From: Selaginella moellendorffii
Lineage: Eukaryota; Streptophyta; Lycopodiopsida; Selaginellales; Selaginellaceae
Assembly: GCF_000143415.4 (NCBI RefSeq)
Contig: NW_003314296.1
Span: 1,277,858 to 1,341,857, forward strand
Direction: 5' to 3'
Length of the DNA: 64,000 nucleotides
The position numbers and the translations under genes are program-made. Under the pieces are notes generated by a model. It searched no databases, was not told where the DNA came from, and saw only the letters and a program-made list of their open reading frames with translations. The first letter of the stretch is position 1. The number at the start of each line of letters is the position of its first letter. Positions 55,124-64,000 of this stretch are shown here, piece after piece.

Positions 55124-57703
55124 TTAGTGACTACTTGATAGTGAATTTGCTAGAAGGGCCAGGGCTCCAGCTCTCTTTCCATCCAGCCTAGCGAGCACAT
55201 TGGTTCCTTTGATTAGAGTTTTAGGAGCCGCTCCCAGTAAACATGTCCACTCCAAGGAATCTGGCTCGAATGGCATGTTCTCGATTAGATCTCTCGCAGC
55301 TTCATAAGAGGCTGCTCTTCCCACTAAATCGACCATGCAAGAGTAGTGCTGCTTCAAAGCCACAAATCCGTAGCTTTCAACCAGCATGAAAAAATTCTTC
55401 CTTCCATTTTCAAGATCTCCCAAGCGACTGCACGCAATAAGAACTGATACAAAACACGTCTGGTCGGTCACGTCCAAGATTTTCGCTTCCTCAAATAAAG
55501 CAAACGCTTCAAGGTAGTGGCGGTTTTGGGCATATGCAGCAAGCATCGTGTTCCAGGTAACAATGTCTTTCTCAGGCATTTTGTCGAAAAACGCTTTTGC
55601 AAGAGCTATATCCCCAGATTGGGCATATGCAGCAAGCATGGCATTCCATGTTACTACAGTTTTCTCACCGCACATAGTGTGGAACATCCCAAAGGCAGTT
55701 TGTAGGTCTTCACAGGCTAGAATCTCATTGAAAGAAATAGAATCTTGCTGTGGCATGGAGTTGAATACAACCTTGGCTTGCTCGATATGCCCAGTTTGAA
55801 CATATCCACAAAGCATAGAATTCCAAGAAGATAACCCTCTATGCGGCATTTGCTCAAACATTGCCTTAGCGTCTTCAATGCGATTGTTCATTGCATAGGC
55901 ACTCAACATTGCATTCCAAGACACGATATCATGAACTGCCATTGAATCGAACAAGAGTTTTGCCGATTCAAGCTGACCTGTTCTTGAGTAGCCTGTGATC
56001 ATAGTCGTCCAGGCTACAAGGTCTGTCTCTGGAATTTGGTCAAAAATGCTCTTTGCTTCCTCCATCTCTCCTTCTTGGGCATATGCTCCTATCATGGTAG
56101 TCCAAACACAAAGGTCCTTAGTGGGCATAGCATCAAATATGATTCTAGCATTTTGAAAGTCACCTTTCTTAGAATAAGCCCATATAATGATTGCCCATGA
56201 AACTAAATTCCATTGTGGCATTGTATCAAAGATATTGGAGGTTTTCTCAAAGTTTTTCCCTTGTGAGAAGGCCATTAGCATTGCATTGTAAGAGCTCAAG
56301 TCCTTCTCTACCATTCTAAGAAACAAAAACTCACATTCTAGATAATACCCATGCCGGGCATATGCTAAGAGCATTGTATTTGCAGATAAAAGGTCCCACT
56401 CTGGCATTGTGTTAAAAATGTGGCTTGCATAATCAAAATCATTTGCTTGATTATAGCATGACAGCAAACACGTCCACGAAACTAAGTCATATTGAGGCAT
56501 ATCCTCAAATAAACGACGAGCTTCATCAATATATCCCATTTGGGCATATGCTTTCAACAAGGTGGTATAAGACGTCATATCCTTCCAATGTAAATCCTCA
56601 AAAATCTTCTTGGCCTCGTCAAAATTTTCAGAAGCATAGAAGGCAAGCATGGCATTCCATGAGATAATAGAATGCTCTGGTAGTTCACAGAGCATTCGCT
56701 TGGCTTGCAACGTATCACCTTCGCTTACATAAGCAGAAAAAAGAGTGATCCATGACACACAATCATGGGTTGGAATCGAGTCTACAAGTTTTTCTGCCTT
56801 TTCAATATGTCCAGTTTCAATAAATACAGAGAGCAGAAGCGTAGAAGAAACTAAGTCGATCTGTGGCATATTCACGTATATGCTCTCAGCAAAGGATACA
56901 TTTTCTTCTTGGCAGTACCCTTCCAGAATTGTGTTCCAAGATACAAAATCTTGATACCGCATTGTGTCAAAGAAATTTCTGGCCTTTTGCATTTGCCCGG
57001 ATTTGGTAAATGCTCGTAAAACGATGTTGCTTGATATCAAGTCAAACACAGGCATTTTGTTGTAGAGGGCTTCCTTTTCCGGTACTTCTTCAGAATTGTA
57101 CGCTGAAAGTATCAACGTCCAAGAAACTAAGTCGTGAACCGGCATCCTCTCAAACAGAAATTTGGCATTTACCAGATGCCCGTCACGGGCATATACAGAA
57201 AGCATGGAGTTCCAGCTCACAAGGTTTCGTTCGGTCATTTCGTTGAACACTAGCTCTGCCTTTTGTACCTCGCCATGTTTTGCATACAGTGTGAGAAGTA
57301 TATTGTGGCAGACAACGTCCCACATTGGCATACGAGCAAATATTCTCTTAGATTCTCTGATATGCCCATGCCGGGCATATGCCTCGAGCAGCACTGTCCA
57401 CGAGACAATGCCGGGTTGTGGAATCTCCTCAAAGAGAAGCCTCGCATTTCTAAGATCGTCATTTTTGCAGTAAGCTAGGAGGATGGCGTGCCAGGAAAAG
57501 GAATCTTTCGATCCCAGGGAATCAAAGACGGCTCGTGCGTGGCTAGGCGAGCCGCAGTGGCCGTACGCTTGAATCAGCTTGTTGGCAGCGAAGAGATTGT
57601 GTGGAAGAAGCGATTTGATCCGCTCGTGAATCTCTCTCGCATCAACCAGAGTTTTGCAGCGCTCGATCTCGGCGAACAAATCCCGGTGAGAACTTGGAGC
57701 CAT
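55124..57703 (-). CDS. Pentatricopeptide repeat protein, 859 residues
   Basis: An intronless frame. The ATG at 57703 (MAPSSHRDLFAEIERCKTLV) is the first in frame; the frame extends 17 codons upstream without another ATG. The N-terminal block (DAREIHERIKSLLPHNLFAA, then KLIQAYGHCG) leads into about 25 PPR units of about 31 residues such as SWTVLLEAYARHGHIRESKR and WTTMIGAYAQEGEMEEAKSI. The tail is E-like (VESYGFVALKQHYSCMVDLV, then MPFEPDSLEWTCLLGAAPKT) with no DYW deaminase, so it would need a partner if it works in C-to-U editing (family knowledge). Its ATG is 29 bp from that of the next PPR gene, pointing the other way. Confidence 0.92.
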   Translation of the reverse strand: MAPSSHRDLFAEIERCKTLVDAREIHERIKSLLPHNLFAANKLIQAYGHCGSPSHARAVFDSLGSKDSFSWHAILLAYCKNDDLRNARLLFEEIPQPGIVSWTVLLEAYARHGHIRESKRIFARMPMWDVVCHNILLTLYAKHGEVQKAELVFNEMTERNLVSWNSMLSVYARDGHLVNAKFLFERMPVHDLVSWTLILSAYNSEEVPEKEALYNKMPVFDLISSNIVLRAFTKSGQMQKARNFFDTMRYQDFVSWNTILEGYCQEENVSFAESIYVNMPQIDLVSSTLLLSVFIETGHIEKAEKLVDSIPTHDCVSWITLFSAYVSEGDTLQAKRMLCELPEHSIISWNAMLAFYASENFDEAKKIFEDLHWKDMTSYTTLLKAYAQMGYIDEARRLFEDMPQYDLVSWTCLLSCYNQANDFDYASHIFNTMPEWDLLSANTMLLAYARHGYYLECEFLFLRMVEKDLSSYNAMLMAFSQGKNFEKTSNIFDTMPQWNLVSWAIIIWAYSKKGDFQNARIIFDAMPTKDLCVWTTMIGAYAQEGEMEEAKSIFDQIPETDLVAWTTMITGYSRTGQLESAKLLFDSMAVHDIVSWNAMLSAYAMNNRIEDAKAMFEQMPHRGLSSWNSMLCGYVQTGHIEQAKVVFNSMPQQDSISFNEILACEDLQTAFGMFHTMCGEKTVVTWNAMLAAYAQSGDIALAKAFFDKMPEKDIVTWNTMLAAYAQNRHYLEAFALFEEAKILDVTDQTCFVSVLIACSRLGDLENGRKNFFMLVESYGFVALKQHYSCMVDLVGRAASYEAARDLIENMPFEPDSLEWTCLLGAAPKTLIKGTNVLARLDGKRAGALALLANSLSSSH

Positions 57704-57732
57704 TACTTTTCTGTGATTGAGTGGGTCATGAC
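57704..57732. promoter_or_regulatory. 29-bp spacer between divergent start codons
   Basis: Only 29 bp lie between the two ATGs. Both leaders and core promoters must therefore overlap the other gene's coding region. Confidence 0.7.
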
Positions 57733-59238
57733 ATGATCCACGCTGTTCTTCCAAGCTCTAGGGACGAAATCGCGGCAGCCATCCGGCACTGTGGAGACAG
57801 CAATGATGTGTTCGCCGGCAGGAAAATCCACGCCCAGATCCACCTCTCCCGACAGCACCGGGAGGATCTCTTCCTCGCCAATCTCCTCGTCCAGATGTAC
57901 GGCAGGTGGGGCGACACCCGTACGGCACTCGAGACCTTTCGCGCCATCCCCGACAAGAACCTCTTCTCGTATACCATCATGATGACTGCCTACCTGGACA
58001 GCACCGACATCGCGGGCTGTAAGCGAATATTCGATGGCATGCCCCTGCACGATCTAGTGTCCTGGAACGCCATGGTTACTGCATATGCCCAAAACGGGTA
58101 TATTCTAGAGTCTCGGCAAATGCTTTTTTTTATGCCGGAATGGGACGTCTCTTCGTGGAATTCTCTGCTATCGGGGACGGCACAAAACGGGAATATACGT
58201 GAGGTACAAGAGGTTTACGGTATGATGCCGTACCGTGACGTTGTGACGGAGAGTACGCTCTTGGCAGCATATGCCCATAAAGGGTATTTGGAGTTGGCGG
58301 AGGAACTTTTTGAGAGTATGACGGTCCGGAACATGGTGTCGTATACGTCCATGGTTGCTGCGTACGGGAAAAGTGGGATGATTCAGAGAGCGAAATCTAT
58401 GTTTGATGTGATGCCAGAGAGGAATCTCGTTTCGTGGACTGTGATGATTTGTGTGTTTGCGGAGAATGGGCTCCCAGAGCAAGCAAAGCGCACATATGAT
58501 CTAATGCCGTGCCAAGATTGTGTTGCTTTGGTTGCGGTGCTGGATTCTTATGCGCAGATCGGAGACACAGTTCGTGCCAAAGAGCTGTTTGATTCAATGC
58601 CCAAGAAGAGCTTGATCGCGTCAAATGCATTGATGAAAGCACACGCTCTAGCTGGGGACCTGGATGGAGCGAAAAGTTGTCTGGAGCAGATGCCCGAATG
58701 GAGTGAATCTTCCTTTAACTTTTTCATTGAGTTGTATGGAAGGCATGGGTTTGTTCTTGAGGCTAAATCCATGTTTGATATCATGCCCTTAAAGAGCGTC
58801 ATATCATGGACAAACATGACAGTTGCATTTGCCTCGAATGGACGTGTAGAAACCGCTTTTAAGCTCTTTGATGGGATGTTTGAGAAAAACAAAGTGATAT
58901 GGAACACAATCCTCCATGGATTTGCGCTTAATAACCACAGGACAGAGAGTCTTGAGTTGTTTGTTAAAATGGTGATTGAGGGATTTGATCCAGATGAAAT
59001 ATCTTTCAACAGTGTTCTTAGTGCTTGCAATCACACTGGGAATACTAAATTGGGTTTGGATTACTTGATCTCAATGGAAGTGGACTTTGGATTGAAAGTA
59101 ATGTTAGAGCATTTTCATTGTGTCATGGACCTATTAGGGAGGGTAGGCAGGCTTGATGAAATTGAACAATTGTTCAATTGTATGCCATCTGCACCAAATA
59201 GTATCACATGGACTATTTTCTTAGCATCTTATCATTAG
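57733..59238 (+). CDS. Pentatricopeptide repeat protein, 501 residues
   Basis: An intronless frame from the ATG at 57733 (MIHAVLPSSRDEIAAAIRHC). The N-terminal block GRKIHAQIHLSRQHREDLFL, then NLLVQMYGRWG, resembles that of the 809-residue gene. About a dozen S-like PPR units follow (SWNAMVTAYAQNGYILESRQ, SYTSMVAAYGKSGMIQRAKS), then L- and E-like segments (FDPDEISFNSVLSACNHTGN, LEHFHCVMDLLGRVGRLDEI, APNSITWTIFLASYH). It stops directly after the first E motif, so it is short for the class and has no DYW. The last 250 bp are more AT-rich than the rest. Confidence 0.9.
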   Translation: MIHAVLPSSRDEIAAAIRHCGDSNDVFAGRKIHAQIHLSRQHREDLFLANLLVQMYGRWGDTRTALETFRAIPDKNLFSYTIMMTAYLDSTDIAGCKRIFDGMPLHDLVSWNAMVTAYAQNGYILESRQMLFFMPEWDVSSWNSLLSGTAQNGNIREVQEVYGMMPYRDVVTESTLLAAYAHKGYLELAEELFESMTVRNMVSYTSMVAAYGKSGMIQRAKSMFDVMPERNLVSWTVMICVFAENGLPEQAKRTYDLMPCQDCVALVAVLDSYAQIGDTVRAKELFDSMPKKSLIASNALMKAHALAGDLDGAKSCLEQMPEWSESSFNFFIELYGRHGFVLEAKSMFDIMPLKSVISWTNMTVAFASNGRVETAFKLFDGMFEKNKVIWNTILHGFALNNHRTESLELFVKMVIEGFDPDEISFNSVLSACNHTGNTKLGLDYLISMEVDFGLKVMLEHFHCVMDLLGRVGRLDEIEQLFNCMPSAPNSITWTIFLASYH

Positions 59239-60200
59239 TCTTACCTCAGAAAATTAAAATAAAGATGTTATTACTTTTGAGTCTATTTTAAATTTAATAA
59301 AATACAAGGGTAAATTGTAGTATGATTAAGTTTTCTGATCTTTTCTTGTTACTTATTTAGATATTAAGTGTATTTAATAATTAAAAATAAATAAATATCC
59401 TAGAAGCTGTAAGTATATGGAATATGGAAATGTGCATATTCAATTAGCCCAAAACCTCTAACTTATATACAAAAATGAGTGGTTTGGATTGAAGAAAATC
59501 CAATAGCTATCAAAATTCTATGCTAATATTTAGTTGACAAGCCAAGATTTGGAAGAACATCAAGAAGTGGCATCAATGGATCTGTAAATGGTGTCAATTA
59601 TTCTTTGGTCCAACTTGTCATAATATTTGATATGGTCTCTTCCACTAAGTAAGGAGGCCTTTAAATAAACCACATGTCATAAAATTGGGAAAATAAACTA
59701 ACATTATATCATCCACTTTATACTTTGTAGATGGGTGATAATGAGAGTTATAAAGCCATTATTATTCCACTTATATGTGGCCTAAATCTTCAGTAAACTC
59801 CACTCAAAACAGTGAAAGAATGATTATTAAATACTGATCCTAGGATCTAGTATTGGCAATTTATAGCAAGTGTGAAGGTATCATTAGTAATATTGGATTA
59901 TGACATATAGAAATTTATCTAGTGAACTATCAACAAAACTTTGTACCCCTTCAATACACACATACTAAAAGATAACAAATAACTATCCCAATTTGAATAG
60001 TAAAAGCTCACATACTGTGTAATCATCACTTTAAAGGTCCAAATAAACCATTCTACTAAACCATCTAAAGGGGGGAAGAGTGTTGTCATGGGTATTAAAA
60101 GTTATTTGTTGGCTAATTTTTTTCAAATATTCTTTTTTTATTGCTATGACGGCAAGAAGTCAGTATTATGAGATCTTTTATCAATCCTTATTGTTCAAGA
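59239..60200. other. AT-rich intergenic sequence
   Basis: No gene or identifiable element. Confidence 0.45.
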
Positions 60201-60229
60201 GGTGATAATTTACCGTGTTTGCCAAACAT

Positions 60230-61440
60230 TTTTGCTATCATGCCCATTGTGTTAGTTCCGATCAACTTGAGGCATGGCCAATCAACCTGATGCATAGTCT
60301 AGCTCCCATTTGCATGTTTGTTTTTGTTTTGCGTCTGACTTGGGTCTAAACTCAAGTTCCACGCCATACTAGTTAGTGAAATATCTATATCCTAGTGTTA
60401 GGTTACTGATATGCTGAAATAGCGACAAACTAATAATGGAGATGGCATTATTATGTTGAATGATAAGGAACTTTTTTTAAAGCTTGATTTTTTATATCAC
60501 TTTTCTTGTTAGTGTTTTGGTTTCATACAGGATTTTAAAGGTGATAGAAGAAGAATGTTAGTACAATGTGGATATTTGAAGATATAATTTTTGTGATTAA
60601 GTCTAAGGTATTCATTTAGATTTTGTGGATGTTGGAAATATGGGCATGATGTCCGATGCTTAGCCTTCTCGGACTCTTTTTTGGACTCTATCTCAGACTC
60701 TAGGATCATCTTCCACAAAAAGTGAAGTTGAAACATGTATAATTACAAGTGAGAGAAATAATGTCTCATAGCATTATGTTAGTCATAGAGTGTCGTCAAA
60801 GGGGGTTAGGGTGAGTGCATGCACAAGTTTTACAAGATCATGATAAAGTGATAGTTACAACATTCCTGACTTGATCTACATTAAAATATTTAGCTCTATA
60901 CAAAGTAAGAGGCTTCAGAAACAAACACCAAATTGCATAATTAACTCAGAAAGTTAATGATGCAATTGCTAAAAGGCATCATCACAATCATTAACATGTC
61001 CAAATGCATGTTTGAAAATGTTTGGGAGAAAACTCCAATCTACATGAGTGGCTATGCTCAAACCATTGTACCACTTTAACACTATCTCATGGATATAAGT
61101 GGGAAACTCATGCAAATATCAGACATCATCCCAAGAATAATAGGTGGTAATAACTATGAAGTGATTGAATCAATAATATATATCATCTCCAAGATTCTCA
61201 CAAAAGAAATTCAACTAAAAGTAAAGATTGGCAACAAGAGTAAAAATTGCACTATATGTCCTGAATATCAAAAAGTGGCCTAATACCTATAAAGATTTTA
61301 GTTTGGAAATGAGTGGGCTTTTAAGAAGGCCCAAAGATGTTTGGACCAAGACAAATTGGTATATTGCACTCTCGATAACTCCATATCCCTTATACTACAC
61401 CATCAGATAATTAAAAGATTCAAGCAACTAAAAGACTAAA
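60230..61440 (+). mobile_element. Dispersed retroelement-like repeat, copy 3
   Basis: 60270-60435 matches 11280-11445 (GGCATGGCC-A, CATTTGCATG, AGTTCCA-GCCATACTAG, GATATGCTGAAATAGCG). 60715-61280 matches 11495-12060. The parallel frame at 61089-61283 keeps GKLMQISDIIPRIIGGNNYE. About 280 bp (60440-60715) are inserted here relative to copy 1. Full of stops. Confidence 0.6.
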
Positions 61441-62655
61441 AATATATGTGGGGATTATATTAATATAAATACTAGCAAGAAAATATATAGAGAAAGTCAA
61501 TAACTACTTAATAATCTTAGAAAATAACATAAAAAGTCACAAATAAATTTGTATAAATCCCTTCAAAGCTCAATGGATCACCTTGTGAAATTAGATAGGC
61601 TATTTCCTTTTAAATTTTATTTTAAAATAACATAAATTGTTGTATCAAATTTATCATTTGTGACTAAAGTATTAGTATGCATTTTATTCACTCTACTTCA
61701 TTCCATTATATTATAAATTTAATTGTGTATAATAATTTGATTTTCCATATTAAGATAAACTATAAGAATAAAAGTAATATTTGATTATGAAATAAATTTA
61801 TTAATTCGTCTAGATTTACTTTTAATGTTGACTCAGTAAAAATTATATTTTAATGAGTTCTCATATACGTCCATTAAATTTTAGAAAAAAAAGGAAAAGT
61901 TAGTTAAAGGAGTAACACTATCAAATAAATATAAAATTAAAGTTTAATCTTTTTTGTTCTAAGAGTACTGTCTACATAAATTTTGATAAATCCTAAGACA
62001 TGTTTAAGATTATTAAATTAGATGCCAGTTATTTAACACTTAACTAATAAAATGATAAAATCTCTTTTCTATATAGCAATAAAATATTTTTCACGTTTTG
62101 GTAACTTGATAGTTGATTAAACCATTATAATGTAGTTAAATTTTTTTTTTTTTATAAAGGTCAAAGAATTGTTAAATTATAAAATGTAATATTTTAAAAG
62201 AATTTTGCAGCCTAGTATTATAAGGAAAATCAAACACTTAGTACATCTCTCTTTCTCTCTATTTGGAGTTAAATAACTAAATATCTATTTCATGAATCTC
62301 ATTAAATAGAGGGATGCCCAATTTGCATTTATATATTTCAATTTAAGGTGCAATTTCTCTTATAATGGTCTCAGATTTTACTAGAACAAAAACCTTTTAA
62401 GTCAATGATTTCATCTTTTCTATGACACAAATTTAATATTAGCATTCAAATCCCCAATTTTACTCTTCTATATTATGCATTGCAACCATTCCAATCTGGA
62501 GAATCTAACACAGCCACAGCCTAGGGACATCTTGGATCTTGGCACTCAACTCATTAGATTGGATTAGGGAAGAATTCTTTAGTGTAGATGAATGGATCCA
62601 AAACTTCTTTAATATCAAATATAAACTCACGAATTCGGACTTCTTAGGAGATTAT
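61441..62655. other. AT-rich intergenic sequence
   Basis: No coding frame and no recognised repeat until the LTR at 62656. Confidence 0.45.
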
Positions 62656-63063
62656 TGTGAGACACAAATCCTTAAACCCCAAAAGGGTGCCACGTGGTAG
62701 TGGTTGAAGTAGAAGCCAAACAAGCGTAACAAGTTTGGAGTAAAAGCTCTAACTTGAAAAATTGAGAGTAGGAGTGGAACTCCCAATGAAGGGCTCGAAA
62801 AATAAGAATGAAGCGAGTAATAAGTGAGTCTTTAGAAAAGGGACACAAGAGGACTAACACATGAAAGTGCCAAGATGGAGTCCAAGATGGACCCAAGATG
62901 GACCCAAGATAGAATTCGAGATGGACCTGAGATGGAGTTTGAGATGGAGTTTGAGATGGACCCAAGATGGACCGAAGATGGAGTCTGAAATGGACATAAG
63001 ATGGAGTCCAAAATAGACTCAAGATGGACCTAAGATGGAGTCTAAGATGGACCCAATTTAGAG

Positions 63064-63088
63064 TTTAGGGTTAACCCTAAACCCTAAA
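63064..63088. repeat. Telomere-like motif inside the LTR
   Basis: TTTAGGG followed by TTAA and two tandem CCCTAAA units, meeting head to head. The other three LTR copies in the window lack it at the equivalent place. Confidence 0.85.
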
Positions 63089-63291
63089 CTGAGATGGACC
63101 CAAGATGGAGACTAAGATGGAGATTAAGACAAAGACCGGAACTAAGACCAAGACTAAGACCAAAACTGAGACTAAGACTAAGACCAAGATTGAGACCACA
63201 ACCGAGACCAAGTTTAAGTCTGAGTTCAAGTTTGAGTCTGAGACTGAGTTTGAATACTAATATAGGCTATGGGGTGAAAGCCCAAAGCAAT

Positions 63292-63319
63292 CCCCCCCGG
63301 GGGGGGGGGGGGGGGGGGG
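63292..63319. repeat. C7G21 homopolymer run
   Basis: Seven C then 21 G, at the position where the other LTR copies carry a C (or G) run beside GGGGG/CCCCC. The exact length may be a sequencing estimate. Confidence 0.85.
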
Positions 63320-64000
63320 TTGTTGCAAGGGATTCCAAAAATATAGTAGGGAGAGTGTGGGGGTTGGACTCCAATGGAACCAATTTGGCCAAGAAAGGCT
63401 AGTGTGGTCTAGGAAGGTTATACCCATGTGTTGGGTGATGATATAACCACTGGGAAGTCCAAGGCTATAGTGAATACAGACAGATAAGCAAGGTAGCTTA
63501 CAAAAGGTGGCTCTAGTTCCTTCAGGAAATCAAATGGTTGATACTCTTAGTCCAAGTGTGGATGGCACTACCTACTTAGATAGTTGGTATAGCTTATTAG
63601 AATCTCACTCTAGCCACATGGCTAAGGCACCCAAAGGTGGAAGGTAGAAAGAGTACCCATGAGGCTTACATAAGGTTGTAATGTTTTGAAATGTTATCCT
63701 AAAGTCTTAGACTATGGAAAGGAAAAAGAACAATCCTCTTGTGTAATGACTAAGGATTTAGTCATGCAACAAGGAAGTCCCAGAGGTTAATGGGACATAG
63801 TGGTTGGGCCTTTGAGCCTTAACTTAGTGGCAGTGTTGGCAAACACGACCGTGGACAGAAAGGGACTTGGTGGGGACCAAAAAAAAGATATTGGGGAAGG
63901 CTATTCCCTATGTCTATAAGCATCTTAAGGATGCTAAAGAATGGATCTGGGATGATCACTCATGGATGGATAGTTTAGTCTTTGAGAGACGGGATTATGA

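Larger units (their letters stand above)
62656..64000 (+). mobile_element. LTR of the first family, cut by the window edge
   Basis: Starts TGTGAGACACAAATCC at 62656 and follows the same order as 218-855 plus 8089-8990: gene-like GTGCCACGTGGTAGTGG, minisatellite (about 62872-63250), the GGTGAAAGCCCAAAG box, a homopolymer run, TATAGTAGGGAGAGTG, and the CACTACCTACTT segment. About 1345 of 1540 bp are present. It is more diverged and AT-shifted than the others. Whether it is a solo LTR or the end of an element cannot be seen. Confidence 0.8.

Noticed and set aside
1-64000. CRISPR arrays, operons, replication origins, prophage
   Set aside because: Nothing of this kind. Regular repeats here are minisatellites or PPR units, and the gene structures are eukaryotic.

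Overview
This is a nuclear segment of a land plant genome, most likely a lycophyte of the Selaginella moellendorffii type (inference). The reasons are introns of only about 50-75 bp, compact intronless genes for very long pentatricopeptide-repeat (PPR) proteins, plant-specific families (a plastid RelA/SpoT homologue, DUF868, MATE/DTX, tau-class GST), and gene islands separated by degraded Ty1/copia and Ty3/gypsy retrotransposons. A run of 100 N at 30011-30110 is an assembly gap. No bacterial operons, CRISPR arrays or convincing tRNA/rRNA genes were seen.

Layout. 1-9000 is a nested transposon. A solo LTR (218-8990) was split by a complete minus-strand LTR retrotransposon of the same family (856-8083), which has a perfect 5-bp target duplication, a tRNA-iMet-type primer site and a polypurine tract but no recognisable proteins. 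9000-13400 holds a long hairpin and fragments of a second repeat family, which recurs at 60.2-61.4 kb. 14.5-18.5 kb carries a decayed PPR gene and a tandem pair from an unrecognised protein family (one broken, one apparently intact). 21.5-25.65 kb is a broken copia element. 26.2-29.8 kb holds a complete 8-exon MATE transporter gene followed by a decayed tandem copy. 30.1-33.95 kb is a broken gypsy chromovirus, followed by AT-rich sequence to 36 kb.

36-59 kb is the gene-dense island: a GST remnant; a small secreted cysteine-rich protein gene (+); a complete 17-exon RSH1-type (p)ppGpp synthetase/hydrolase gene (-); an orphan gene and a DUF868 gene (-); a spastin-like AAA-ATPase pseudogene (-); a PPR gene and a PIG-Y-like gene 12 bp apart (both -); a RING-H2 ubiquitin-ligase gene and a PPR gene (both +); a small three-helix membrane protein (-); and two head-to-head PPR genes whose start codons are 29 bp apart. 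After 59.3 kb come AT-rich sequence and repeat copies, and the window ends inside another copy of the first LTR (62656 onward).

Functional themes are organelle RNA processing (four intact long PPR genes; PPR proteins generally act in plastids or mitochondria), plastid stress signalling (RSH1), and membrane transport and membrane-protein assembly (MATE, PIG-Y-like). Exon boundaries were worked out by hand from GT-AG signals and reading-frame continuity and have not been confirmed by transcripts.
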